Shown here: piece after piece, positions 1-8,081 of the stretch
Layout: every line of letters begins with the position of its first letter
How positions within the stretch are numbered: the stretch's first letter is position 1
Source of the DNA: Pelotomaculum isophthalicicum JI
GTDB taxonomy: Bacteria; Bacillota; Desulfotomaculia; Desulfotomaculales; Pelotomaculaceae
NCBI RefSeq assembly: GCF_029478095.1
Contig: NZ_JAKOAV010000028.1
Coordinates: forward strand, 1 to 44,634
Direction of reading: 5' to 3'
DNA length: 44,634 bases
The notes under the pieces: generated by a model
The model's input: only the letters and a program-made list of their open reading frames with translations
Database searches by the model: none
Told to the model about the DNA's origin: nothing
Made by a program: the position numbers and the translations under genes

Positions 1-13
1 TAACTCGACAAGG

Positions 14-126
14 TGTCCGGATGTTGCCGAAATGCTGTCCGGATAATTCCGTTATGCTGTCCGGATGTTGCCGTTACGCTGTCCGGATGCTACCGGAATG
101 GGTGTCCGGATGCGGCCGAAATATGC
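14..126. repeat. Five tandem 22-bp repeats, probable IS21-type element end
   Basis: The nonamer TGTCCGGAT starts at positions 14, 36, 58, 80 and 103, so the period is 22, 22, 22 and 23 bp. Each unit continues with a variable stretch, then CCG and a variable tail. A period of about two helical turns suggests binding sites for a protein lining one face of the DNA. Multiple short repeats of this type are known at the ends of IS21-family (IstA/IstB) insertion sequences, so the element body may lie left of the window. That assignment is inference; no transposase is visible here. Confidence 0.5.
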
Positions 127-223
127 AGGATAAACCTTTTTTAATGTAGAATAATTCAGTAAAATAGCATCAGGTAAGTAGTTCCTGATATGATAAAAAA
201 TTACCATGCGCTGAAAAAACAAT
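127..223 (+). other. Leader region before flgB
   Basis: AT-rich stretch between the repeat block and the flgB ribosome site. It holds a small inverted repeat (ATCAGG near 170 with CCTGAT near 186). I see no convincing SigA or SigD promoter, so where fla operon transcription starts is unclear; it may come from the repeat block or from further left. Confidence 0.3.
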
Positions 224-235
224 GGAGGGGTGTCT

Positions 236-643
236 GTGGACCTTTTTTCTGATCAAGTGATGGTTTCTCTGGTAAAGGAATTAGACGCCGGTGCTCTGCG
301 TCAAAGAGTGATGGCTAATAATATCGCCAATGTAAATACTCCATACTTTAAAAAAACTGTCGTGGAATTTGACAGTTTGTTGAAAAAGGCTCTCGGCCGG
401 GAGCCGGTGGAGATGATAACGACGGATCCCAGGCACTTTGGCGGAAAACCTTCACTGGCCGAACTGAGGCCGGAAGTATCCCTTAGTAAAGAAACTACTA
501 TGCGCACTGATGGAAACAACGTTGACATTGACGAGGAAATGACGAACCTTGCGGCAAATAGCATGCAATACCAGGCGGTTGCCAAAGAATTGAGTGAACG
601 TTATTCCGGTTTGAGCTACGTTATTACTGGCGGAAGGAGATAA
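236..643 (+). CDS. flgB: Flagellar basal-body rod protein FlgB
   Basis: FlgB forms the proximal rod of the flagellar basal body with FlgC, FlgF and FliE; it is exported through the flagellar type III apparatus and sits in the cell envelope. The N-terminal rod motif ANNIANVNTPYFKK (about residues 27-40) is the family signature, and the C-terminal helix (YQAVAKELSERYSGL) is the usual coiled end. At 135 residues it has normal length. I chose the GTG at 236 because GGAGGGG lies 5 bases upstream; an in-frame GTG at 230 overlaps that site. flgC follows 4 bases after the stop, and flgB is the first gene of the fla operon here. Confidence 0.96.
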   Translation: MDLFSDQVMVSLVKELDAGALRQRVMANNIANVNTPYFKKTVVEFDSLLKKALGREPVEMITTDPRHFGGKPSLAELRPEVSLSKETTMRTDGNNVDIDEEMTNLAANSMQYQAVAKELSERYSGLSYVITGGRR

Positions 644-647
644 ATAA

Positions 648-1094
648 ATGGCCGGTTTTTTCACTTCTTTTGCGATCAGCGCATCAGGTCTTACGGCGGA
701 GAGATTGCGTTTGGACTTGATCTCCAATAATATTGCCAATATGAATACTACCGGCAGGCCGAATGATCCGAACAACCCCCCCTATCGCAGGAGAATTCCC
801 TTATTTGCTCAGATATTGAGGCAGGAAGAGGATGCGGGTGTGTCACAGCCGCTTTTTAGTGGCGCGGGTGTACGGGTAACCAAGGTGTTGGAAGACAGCA
901 ACCCGCCGCGGTTGGTCTACGACCCTTCTCATCCTGACGCTGACGAAAAAGGCTATGTGGCTTACCCTAATATTAATGTTGTTAATGAAATGGTTAATAT
1001 GATTACTGCCACCAGAGCTTATGAAGCGAACGTGACGGCTTTAAACGCCGCCAAAGATATCGCTTTGAAGGCGATGGAAATAGGGCGCGGTTAA
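648..1094 (+). CDS. flgC: Flagellar basal-body rod protein FlgC
   Basis: Second proximal rod protein of the basal body. The start is clear: ATG at 648 behind GGAAGGAGA. The N-terminal motif SNNIANMNTTG matches the flagellar rod/hook family, followed by the FlgC-typical PYRRRIPLFAQIL segment. The C-terminal region EMVNMITATRAYEANVTALN is the conserved rod/hook C-terminal helix. The length of 148 residues is normal. It is packed tightly between flgB (4-base gap) and fliE (15-base gap), the standard flgBC-fliE order, so the three rod and export-gate adaptor proteins are made together. Confidence 0.97.
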   Translation: MAGFFTSFAISASGLTAERLRLDLISNNIANMNTTGRPNDPNNPPYRRRIPLFAQILRQEEDAGVSQPLFSGAGVRVTKVLEDSNPPRLVYDPSHPDADEKGYVAYPNINVVNEMVNMITATRAYEANVTALNAAKDIALKAMEIGRG

Positions 1095-1109
1095 GAGGAG
1101 GACAGGCAA

Positions 1110-1403
1110 ATGCAAGTATCACCTGTTGGGCTGGCCCTGCCGGTGCAACCGGCGGGACCCGGGAACAAGCAGGAAAGCGGGGGGAGTTCTTTCGCCGACA
1201 TGTTGAACGACTCCCTGAAAAAATTAAATGATAGCAAGGTGAACGCCGATAACTTGACGCTAAAGTTTCTTACAGGTGAAATACAAGATTTTCACCAGGT
1301 TGCCATAGCCATGCAGGAAGCTAGTTTGACTATGCAGCTGGCCGTTGAAGTAAGAAATAAAGTGATTGAGGCTTATCAGGAAGTTTCCCGTATGCAAGTG
1401 TAA
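1110..1403 (+). CDS. fliE: Flagellar hook-basal body complex protein FliE
   Basis: FliE joins the MS ring to the rod and is the first substrate of the flagellar export gate. Residues about 27-97 match the family: SSFADMLNDSLKKLND, then DFHQVAIAMQEASLTMQLAVEVRNKVIEAYQEV cut by the conserved MQEA segment. The start is ATG at 1110 behind AGAGGAGGA. The first residues, MQVSPVG, recur almost unchanged in CheD (23905) and in an unknown protein at 42930. The length of 97 residues is normal. A 49-base gap separates it from fliF. Confidence 0.95.
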   Translation: MQVSPVGLALPVQPAGPGNKQESGGSSFADMLNDSLKKLNDSKVNADNLTLKFLTGEIQDFHQVAIAMQEASLTMQLAVEVRNKVIEAYQEVSRMQV

Positions 1404-1452
1404 TGCTTTTGTTGAATTTAACGCGTTTATTTGGATGTTTGAGGTGGTTTGA

Positions 1453-2997
1453 TTGAACCTAGGCGGCTCTCTAGCCATGGTCAAGGAGAGATGGCAGGCC
1501 TTAAGCCGAAATCAAAAGATAATCTCGGTCCTGGTCGCTGCCGGTGTTTTAGTATGTTTTATATATCTTGGACTTATTGTCACAAGACCTAGTTATGCAC
1601 CCTTATTATCGGGACTTGATCCGAAGGAAGCTGGAGCTATCGCTGAAAAATTAAAGACAATGAAAATTCCATACCAGCTTGCCGACCAAGGGCAAACTAT
1701 CAAGGTGCCGGAGTCTCAGGTTTATGAAGCAAGGATCCAGTTAGCCAGCAGTGGCGTGTTGGGTGGGGACGGCAAGGGGTTTGAGCTTTTTGACCAGAAT
1801 AAGTTCGGGCAAAGCGATTTCGACCAGCAGGTTAACTACCAGCGGGCCTTGCAAGAAGAATTAAGGAGAACAATAATACACATTGAAGGAGTGCAAGATG
1901 CCAGGGTTCATCTGGTGCTTCCGCAAAAAAGCGTGTTTGTCAACGATCAGGGTACCCCAACCGCTTCGGTGGCTTTGACGTTAAAACCCGGGGCCCAACT
2001 GAAGCCCGAGCAGGTTCAGGGAATTTGTGATCTCTTTGTGGGCAGCGTGGAAGGGCTAAAGCCTGAAAATATTCATATTATAGATAACGCGGGGAATGTC
2101 CTTAGTGAAAACTTGAAGTTAAACAACAACCCGGATGTAGTGCTCACCAAGACTACTTTGGAGCAGCAAAAATTGCAGCGGGAATATGAAAAAGAGCTGG
2201 AAATAAGGATTCAGCAGATGCTTGCCAAGATCACCGGCCAAAATAATTCCGTGGCGATGGTCACCGCTGATCTTGATTTTAGCAAACAGCAAGTAACTAA
2301 CACTACTAACACAAACCCGGACAATGTGAAGGTTAGCGAGCATACCATAAAGGAAACAGGTAAAGGCAGCACGTCAGGCGGCGCGGTGGGAACCGATTCT
2401 AACATTACTACTACTCCCTTTGCCCAGAGCGTCGACTCATCTAACTTCAGCAAAGAAGATAACACCATCAACTATCAGGTGAGTTCAAAACAAGAAACAC
2501 TGGTTGCGGCGCCAGGCAGAGTGAAGCGCCTGTCCGCGGCAGTGGTTGTTAAAGATAACGCGGACAGCCCGGTTGACGTTACTAAGATCAAGGATGCCGT
2601 AGCTGCCGCCATGGGGTATGATCAAAGCCGCGGTGATCAAATCAGTGTCACCAGTATGGCATTTGACGACTCGCTTCAGAAAAAACTTGACGCGGAAGCT
2701 GCTCAGGAAAAAAGCGCCAAGGATAGAAGCAGGATATATATTATTGCCGCGGTCGCCGGAATTATTCTGCTAGCGTTACTGGTTCTACTGGTTATTTATC
2801 TGGTGAACCGGCGCCGCAGTGCCCAAGCGCAGTTTGAAGAAGAACAAGAGATAGAAGAAACCTTCATTCCGGTGGGAGTCCTGGAAGCGGAGCCGGAGCA
2901 TGAAATCAAGGACGATAAACAAGAGCAAATACGGAAAATTGCTACCGAGAGACCTGACGATATTGCTGAAATTATAAAAGTTTGGATGAGGGATTAG
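1453..2997 (+). CDS. fliF: Flagellar MS-ring protein FliF
   Basis: FliF builds the MS ring in the cytoplasmic membrane, the base for rod, export gate and switch. Visible parts in order: first membrane segment about residues 24-46 (IISVLVAAGVLVCFIYLGLI), a YscJ/FliF periplasmic domain with RALQEELRRTI and VHLVLPQ, a long Ser/Thr/Asn-rich linker about residues 280-345, a second membrane segment about residues 428-452, and a cytoplasmic FliG-binding tail ending RPDDIAEIIKVWMRD. The start is TTG at 1453 behind GAGGTGG. At 514 residues it is normal for Gram-positives. It overlaps no gene; fliG starts 12 bases after the stop. Confidence 0.97.
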   Translation: MNLGGSLAMVKERWQALSRNQKIISVLVAAGVLVCFIYLGLIVTRPSYAPLLSGLDPKEAGAIAEKLKTMKIPYQLADQGQTIKVPESQVYEARIQLASSGVLGGDGKGFELFDQNKFGQSDFDQQVNYQRALQEELRRTIIHIEGVQDARVHLVLPQKSVFVNDQGTPTASVALTLKPGAQLKPEQVQGICDLFVGSVEGLKPENIHIIDNAGNVLSENLKLNNNPDVVLTKTTLEQQKLQREYEKELEIRIQQMLAKITGQNNSVAMVTADLDFSKQQVTNTTNTNPDNVKVSEHTIKETGKGSTSGGAVGTDSNITTTPFAQSVDSSNFSKEDNTINYQVSSKQETLVAAPGRVKRLSAAVVVKDNADSPVDVTKIKDAVAAAMGYDQSRGDQISVTSMAFDDSLQKKLDAEAAQEKSAKDRSRIYIIAAVAGIILLALLVLLVIYLVNRRRSAQAQFEEEQEIEETFIPVGVLEAEPEHEIKDDKQEQIRKIATERPDDIAEIIKVWMRD

Positions 2998-3008
2998 GAG
3001 GGACGACA

Positions 3009-4016
3009 TTGCAGCTTTCCAAGCTGACCGGTTCTCAAAAAGCGGCCATACTTTTGATCGCCTTGGGTTCGGACTTGTCGGCCAAGGTTTTGAAACAGCG
3101 TTTCGCGGATGCTGAGATTGAACAGCTTACTCAGGAAATCTCCAATATGATCAAAGTGCCTCCTGAAATCAAGTATGCTGTTTTTGATGAGTTTTTTGAA
3201 CTGCACCGGGCGCGGGAATTCCTGATCCACGGTGGGATGGGTTACGCCAAGGAATTGCTTGAGAAAACCCTTGGTCAGCAAAAGGCTTCTGAAATACTGT
3301 CCAAGCTGACCAAGGAAATGAAGTCAGTACCTTTTAGCGCCTTGCGCAAGGCTGATCCAAAGTCGATTTTAAACATTATCCGTGAAGAACACCCGCAAAC
3401 CGTGGCGCTGGTTCTTGCCCATCTAACCCCGGAGCAAGCCGGCATTATTCTGGCGTCCATGCCGCCCGATATGCAAAGTGATATTGCCAGGCGTGTCGCT
3501 ATTATTGACCGCTTGACCCCAGATGTGATCAAGGATGTTGAAGCTGTGCTGGAAAGCAAGATTTCTTCAGTAGTACAACAGGACCACTCCGTGGTGGGCG
3601 GTGTCCAAGCCCTCGTGGATATTCTGAACAGGGTGGGCAGAAGCGCGGAAAAAGTGGTTTTGGAAGGTTTGGAAAGGGAAGACCCGGCGCTGGCGGAAGA
3701 AGTCAAGCGGCGCATGCTTGTATTCGAAGACATGATTATGCTCCCGGATAACTTCATCCAGAGAGTTTTAAGGGAGGTCAATTCAAAAGATCTGGCTATG
3801 GCTATGCGTGGCGCCGGTGAAGAGGTGAACGCCAGGATATATAAAAACCTGTCCAAACGCGCGGCGGAAATGCTCAAAGAGGAAATCGAATTTATGGGAC
3901 CGGTACGTTTAAGAGAAGTGGAACAAGCGCAGCAGAAGATCGTGAATATCTTGCGCAAGCTTGACGAAAGCGGCGAAATTATCATCTCGCGGGGTGGCGA
4001 GGATGTACTTGTATAA
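3009..4016 (+). CDS. fliG: Flagellar motor switch protein FliG
   Basis: FliG is the rotor protein that meets the stator and sets torque and direction. The conserved start LTGSQKAAILLIALG follows the initiator, the middle domain has EEHPQTVALVLAHL, and the C-terminal torque helix carries the charged residues expected (LREVNSKDLAMAMRGA and MGPVRLREVEQAQ). I chose TTG at 3009 because AGGAGGG lies 6-7 bases upstream and overlaps the fliF stop codon; the longer frame from 2982 would start inside fliF with no site. Length 335 residues, normal. Its last 14 bases overlap the start of fliH. Confidence 0.97.
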   Translation: MQLSKLTGSQKAAILLIALGSDLSAKVLKQRFADAEIEQLTQEISNMIKVPPEIKYAVFDEFFELHRAREFLIHGGMGYAKELLEKTLGQQKASEILSKLTKEMKSVPFSALRKADPKSILNIIREEHPQTVALVLAHLTPEQAGIILASMPPDMQSDIARRVAIIDRLTPDVIKDVEAVLESKISSVVQQDHSVVGGVQALVDILNRVGRSAEKVVLEGLEREDPALAEEVKRRMLVFEDMIMLPDNFIQRVLREVNSKDLAMAMRGAGEEVNARIYKNLSKRAAEMLKEEIEFMGPVRLREVEQAQQKIVNILRKLDESGEIIISRGGEDVLV

Positions 4017-4812
4017 GATTATCAAGAGTACTGATGTGCGGGATAGCAACTTGCAAATATTGCCGCTCAGGTTGTGTAATTTTGTTGGGGAACCCCAGTT
4101 CGGTGACGGAAATGGGGACAACGCAACCCAGGAGACAGATCTGGAAGAAAATATTGATTTAAGCGCCGAAATCTTGGCGCAGGCTGAAGAAACATTAAGC
4201 GAGGCTCGCGCTGCCGCGGACGAACTAATCAGACAAGCCCGGCTTGACGGTGAAAATATCAAGCAAGAAGCTTGCCGTCAAGCGGAGCTTGAAAGTGAAC
4301 AGATCAAACTGGAAGCGCGCAAGACCGCATTTGACCAGGGGTATCGGGACGGCTACCAGGAAGGGATGGCAAAAGCGAAGGAAGACGGCGAAACGATCCG
4401 GGAAATGGCTCTGGATGTATTGAAACAGTCGGAAGAAAGTCGCCGCCAGACCCTGAGGTCACTTGAAGGTAATATTATCAATCTGGCCAGGGAAATAGCC
4501 GAAAGGCTTTTGTCAGCCCAGTTGTCTCTTGAACCGGAAATTGTCTGTAACGTGGCCATGGAATCGCTTCGCCTGGTTGCGGATAGACTCCAGGTGGTTC
4601 TGTACATAAACCCGTCGGAACTGGCGCTGTATGAAAAAAGGAAAGAAGAGATGAGAGGTCTGCTGCCGGCGAAGGCGGAGCTTCAAGTAATTGCTGACGC
4701 TTCGATTGAGCCGGGCGGGTGCAGGGTCGAAACTGAGAGTGGACGGGTGGACGCTACTATGGAAACGCGGCGGGTAGCGTTATTTAAAGCTCTTTACGGT
4801 GAGGAGGGCTAG
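4003..4812 (+). CDS. fliH: Flagellar assembly protein FliH
   Basis: FliH binds the export ATPase FliI and docks it at the export gate in the cytoplasm. The protein is highly charged and helical: residues about 50-125 are a long coiled coil rich in Ala, Glu and Gln, with GYRDGYQEGMAKAKEDG as the family-typical Gly-repeat part, then a C-terminal globular domain (NLAREIAERLL, VEPGG-like IEPGGCRVET). The start is ATG at 4003, preceded by GGGGTGGCGAGG and lying inside the fliG end, which implies coupled translation. The length of 269 residues fits. fliI begins 3 bases after the stop. Confidence 0.93.
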   Translation: MYLYKIIKSTDVRDSNLQILPLRLCNFVGEPQFGDGNGDNATQETDLEENIDLSAEILAQAEETLSEARAAADELIRQARLDGENIKQEACRQAELESEQIKLEARKTAFDQGYRDGYQEGMAKAKEDGETIREMALDVLKQSEESRRQTLRSLEGNIINLAREIAERLLSAQLSLEPEIVCNVAMESLRLVADRLQVVLYINPSELALYEKRKEEMRGLLPAKAELQVIADASIEPGGCRVETESGRVDATMETRRVALFKALYGEEG

Positions 4813-4815
4813 TTT

Positions 4816-6147
4816 GTGGAAAGTGCTCCAATAGACCTGTCGGTATGGAGGTCGCGCATAAAAGAAGCCAACTTGCTGAAACTGACCGGCAGGGTCACCC
4901 GTGTTATCGGACTCACAGTCGAAGTGCAGGGAATCAATTCTCCAATTGGAGAGGTTTGCGGGATTAATGTGCCGGGTGAACCTGAGCCGGTCCGGGCTGA
5001 AGTGGTAGGTTTCCGTGACGGGAGCACACTGCTGATGCCGCTTGGCGAACTCAGGGGGATTTACCAGGGGTGCAGCGTTATTCCCACAGGCAAGCCGTTT
5101 TATGTTAAAGTGGGGGAACAACTGCTCGGCAGGGTATTGGACGGTCTGGGTCATCCTTTGGACGGTCTGGGTCCTCTGAACGGGCTTACTGAAGAATACG
5201 CGGTGGACAATCGTCCACCAAACCCGCTAAAGAGAAAACGTATATCCGAGGTGCTGTCAACCGGAGTGCGGGTGGTGGATGCGTTTCTTACCTGCGGCCG
5301 GGGTCAGCGTATCGGCATTTTCTCCGGCAGCGGGGTGGGAAAAAGTACCTTAATGGGAATGATCTCGCGGTACGGCAGCGCCGACGTTAACGTTATCGCC
5401 TTAATCGGGGAGCGCGGCCGGGAGGTGCTGGATTTTATTGAGACCGACCTCGGCCCGGAGGGTTTGGCCCGCTCGGTGGTTGTAGTGGCGACATCTGAGC
5501 AGCCCGCGCTGGTGCGCTTAAAAGGCGCCTTTGTCGCTTGCGCTATTGCCGAGTATTTCCGGAATCAGGCTAAAGATGTGCTGTTGATGATGGATTCGGT
5601 GACCAGGTTTGCCATGGCGCAGCGCGAGGTTGGCCTGGCTATCGGGGAGCCGCCCGCGACTAAAGGCTATACTCCCTCTGTGTTCGCGCTGTTGCCCCGG
5701 CTGCTTGAACGGCCGGGCATGTCCGACACCGGCTCAATTACAGCTTTTTTTACCGTGCTTGTAGACGGAGATGATTTGAATGAACCGATTTCCGACGCGG
5801 TGCGCGGCATCCTGGACGGGCATATCGTGCTGTCCCGTTCACTAGCTGCGGCCAACCATTACCCGGCAGTGGATGTGCTGAACAGTGTCAGCCGCTTGAT
5901 GCCCGATATTACCTCGGAGGAGCACCGGGCGCAGGCCGGGAAGTTGCGTGACTGGCTGGCAGCTTACCGCCAGGCGGAAGACTTGATCAATATCGGCGCT
6001 TACGTGGCGGGTTCAAACCCGCGGGTTGACGAGGCTATCGCTTCCTACCAGGGAATTGTTGACTTCTTGAAGCAGGGAATGCACGAGCATAATAATTACG
6101 ATGACACATTAAACAGGCTAAGTGCGATAGCTCATGGAAAGAGGTGA
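4816..6147 (+). CDS. fliI: Flagellum-specific ATPase FliI
   Basis: F1-like hexameric ATPase that unfolds and delivers substrates to the flagellar export gate. The Walker A motif GSGVGKST has its lysine at about residue 176, and the Walker B aspartate lies in VLLMMDSVTRFAMAQRE, followed by the family marker GEPPATKGYTPSVF. The length of 443 residues is normal. The start is GTG at 4816 behind GGTGAGGAGGG, which overlaps the fliH end. The reading frame continues past its TGA into fliJ in the same frame (see fliJ). Neighbours FliH and FliJ are its known partners. Confidence 0.97.
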   Translation: MESAPIDLSVWRSRIKEANLLKLTGRVTRVIGLTVEVQGINSPIGEVCGINVPGEPEPVRAEVVGFRDGSTLLMPLGELRGIYQGCSVIPTGKPFYVKVGEQLLGRVLDGLGHPLDGLGPLNGLTEEYAVDNRPPNPLKRKRISEVLSTGVRVVDAFLTCGRGQRIGIFSGSGVGKSTLMGMISRYGSADVNVIALIGERGREVLDFIETDLGPEGLARSVVVVATSEQPALVRLKGAFVACAIAEYFRNQAKDVLLMMDSVTRFAMAQREVGLAIGEPPATKGYTPSVFALLPRLLERPGMSDTGSITAFFTVLVDGDDLNEPISDAVRGILDGHIVLSRSLAAANHYPAVDVLNSVSRLMPDITSEEHRAQAGKLRDWLAAYRQAEDLINIGAYVAGSNPRVDEAIASYQGIVDFLKQGMHEHNNYDDTLNRLSAIAHGKR

Positions 6148-6153
6148 TCAAGC

Positions 6154-6594
6154 ATCGTTAAGTTTCATTTTCAGCTTGAGCCGGTTTTGCGGCATCGCGC
6201 CGCTAAAGAAGTTTCAGCGGAGCAGGCCCTAGCCATGGCACATCACGAATATAACCGGCGCCTGGCAATGCTCGAGAATACCAGACAGCGTCTGGAAGCG
6301 GCGTTTGATGTGGCTGAAGAAGATGCGGACGTTCTGGGAGTGGCGTATTTGTCCTTTTACAGGGCTTCATTAAACAAGAAAATTGATATACAAGAAAAGG
6401 ATGTCAGTAATGCCGGCCTCGTTGTTGAGAGTAGGCGCAATGCCGCTGTTCGGGCCAGACAGGAGCGGCAGGTCATTGAGATGTTGAAGGATAAGCATTT
6501 GATGAACTACAAGCGTGAAGTGGCGGCCAGGGAGCAAAAAGAAGTGGATGAACTGGCCCTTTATGCCTACCAGCGACGGCTGGACAATCTCTGA
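6154..6594 (+). CDS. fliJ: Flagellar export chaperone FliJ (unusual start)
   Basis: FliJ is the small coiled-coil stalk of the FliI ATPase that also recycles export chaperones. The typical N-terminus KFHFQLEPVLRHRAAKE is present, followed by helix-rich sequence to residue 146. No ATG, GTG or TTG exists between the fliI TGA (6145-6147) and this conserved segment; the first usual start would be TTG at 6187, which removes the KFHFQLEPV part and has no ribosome site. A good site, GAGGTG (6141-6146), stands 7 bases before an ATC at 6154, so I propose an ATC start, with 6187 as the alternative. The frame is the same as fliI. Confidence 0.85.
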   Translation: MVKFHFQLEPVLRHRAAKEVSAEQALAMAHHEYNRRLAMLENTRQRLEAAFDVAEEDADVLGVAYLSFYRASLNKKIDIQEKDVSNAGLVVESRRNAAVRARQERQVIEMLKDKHLMNYKREVAAREQKEVDELALYAYQRRLDNL

Positions 6595-6659
6595 CAAAAG
6601 CTTATTCATTAGTTAGCTTGTTAAGGTTGCTAAATGATAAGAACAGGAGGGGTGTTGTT

Positions 6660-8018
6660 ATGAAATTAAAGTTTTTCGGGATTTTGTTGGTTTCTTTGCT
6701 CGCAGTAGCTATTTTTTCAGGGGGTATGCCCGGGGTTTCCGTGGCTGCGGATGTGTATCTGCCGATTCCGGGTGATAATAGCGTTTCGCAATGGGTGTAT
6801 ACTTCAACAACTGCAACTAAAGGTTGGACCAAGCTAAGTGCTATAAGCAAGAGTGTTGAGATTAATTTCGGCAAAGATAATTACCTTTTATTCAATAATA
6901 ATATTAGCGGTGAAGGCATCAATGTTATTCTTAGGGATAAAACAATATTCCCCACTAATGACAGTTCCAGCATTAACGGTTCCTTTGCTCAGTCGGTTGA
7001 TCCTAGTCCACCCCATGCTTATATTAATCATACAAATGACTGGATAGTAAAACCACTTTCCCCTGTATACACAATAGTCCCTAGTCAGACACTAACTGCA
7101 AGTAATGGTCCATTACCTGGATATAGCTTTGTTTCGCCCTCAACAATTACATTAAAGTATAACAGCAATATATCGGATTCTTATGAAACTGTGAGCGTTC
7201 TTTATCGTATTGATGACAACTCCCCCTGGGAGATACTGCCAGGGTTGGTGAACTCCGGTTCAAAGACAGTTACCGCTACTTTTACCACGAACGGCTTCGG
7301 CAGCTATTGCGTGGTTAACTTAGACAGTGATTTCAATGAGTTTTCACAGGAGATCGCGAGCGTCAACTGGTCACAGCAATATGTTCAATCACTGTGGAAT
7401 AAAGGGATCATGAGTCAAACCGGGAGTAACGGGTACTTTGGACTTGTTGACGGTTCAAGCAATGAATACAATACGACCCGCGGCGAGTTCGCTTCAATGC
7501 TTGTAAAGGGTATGAGGCTTCCACTAGCCAGTCTGGACAATAACATTTTTTCCGATGTGACTTCTGCTAGTCCTTCATTGTTTGCTGATGGTGTACATTA
7601 TGAATATTACTATCCGCAATGGCGTGAAAACGTTTGTACCGCGGCAAGTTACGGGCTTTTCAACGGTATCAGGACCGCTGGTGGTTCTCTGGTGTTTCAA
7701 CCCACTGCGCCTGTAACGCGCGAACAGGCGGCTGCTTTGATCGCGCGTGCAGTAAATCTTAAGGTGGATTACATGGATGATCCCTCTAATGATAAGGTTT
7801 TAACTGCATTAAAAAAAATGTATGCTGATAATGATGACTATTTGAATATTAGCGTCTGGGCAAGACCTTATGTGCTTGCTGTTTCCAAGGCAAAATACAT
7901 GTCAGGAACACTTAATGCAACTACCAAAAAATACAGCTTCAACCCAACGGATCCCATTACCCGTGCTGAAACAGCGAAAATTATTCAAAAGGTACTGAAG
8001 AACAAAAAGCTTATCTAA
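6660..8018 (+). CDS. Exported protein with three SLH domains
   Basis: A 452-residue protein with a clear signal peptide (KLKFFGILLVSLLAVAIF, likely cut near VSVAAD). The middle part (about 30-225) is Ser/Thr/Asn-rich with no family I recognise. The C-terminal half has three S-layer homology repeats: one around NWSQQYVQSLWNKGIM with TTRGEFASMLVKGM, one with AASYGLFNGI and TREQAAALIARAV, one with WARPYVLAVSKAKYMSG and TRAETAKIIQKVL. SLH domains bind secondary cell-wall polymers, so the protein is probably wall-anchored. The start is ATG at 6660 behind AGGAGGGG. It sits between fliJ and fliK, where a MotE/YlxF-like gene is usual, in the same direction, so it is probably co-transcribed. Confidence 0.9.
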   Translation: MKLKFFGILLVSLLAVAIFSGGMPGVSVAADVYLPIPGDNSVSQWVYTSTTATKGWTKLSAISKSVEINFGKDNYLLFNNNISGEGINVILRDKTIFPTNDSSSINGSFAQSVDPSPPHAYINHTNDWIVKPLSPVYTIVPSQTLTASNGPLPGYSFVSPSTITLKYNSNISDSYETVSVLYRIDDNSPWEILPGLVNSGSKTVTATFTTNGFGSYCVVNLDSDFNEFSQEIASVNWSQQYVQSLWNKGIMSQTGSNGYFGLVDGSSNEYNTTRGEFASMLVKGMRLPLASLDNNIFSDVTSASPSLFADGVHYEYYYPQWRENVCTAASYGLFNGIRTAGGSLVFQPTAPVTREQAAALIARAVNLKVDYMDDPSNDKVLTALKKMYADNDDYLNISVWARPYVLAVSKAKYMSGTLNATTKKYSFNPTDPITRAETAKIIQKVLKNKKLI

Positions 8019-8081
8019 AGAGGAAGTCATCCGAAAAAGTGTGCCTCTTGATATAAATTTCTTGGAAAGGAGGTGAAAAAT

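Noticed and set aside
3275-3985. Long open frame of 236 codons on the minus strand
   Set aside because: It lies wholly antisense to fliG, is Ser/Ile-rich without any family pattern and has no ribosome site; it is a shadow of the fliG codon use.
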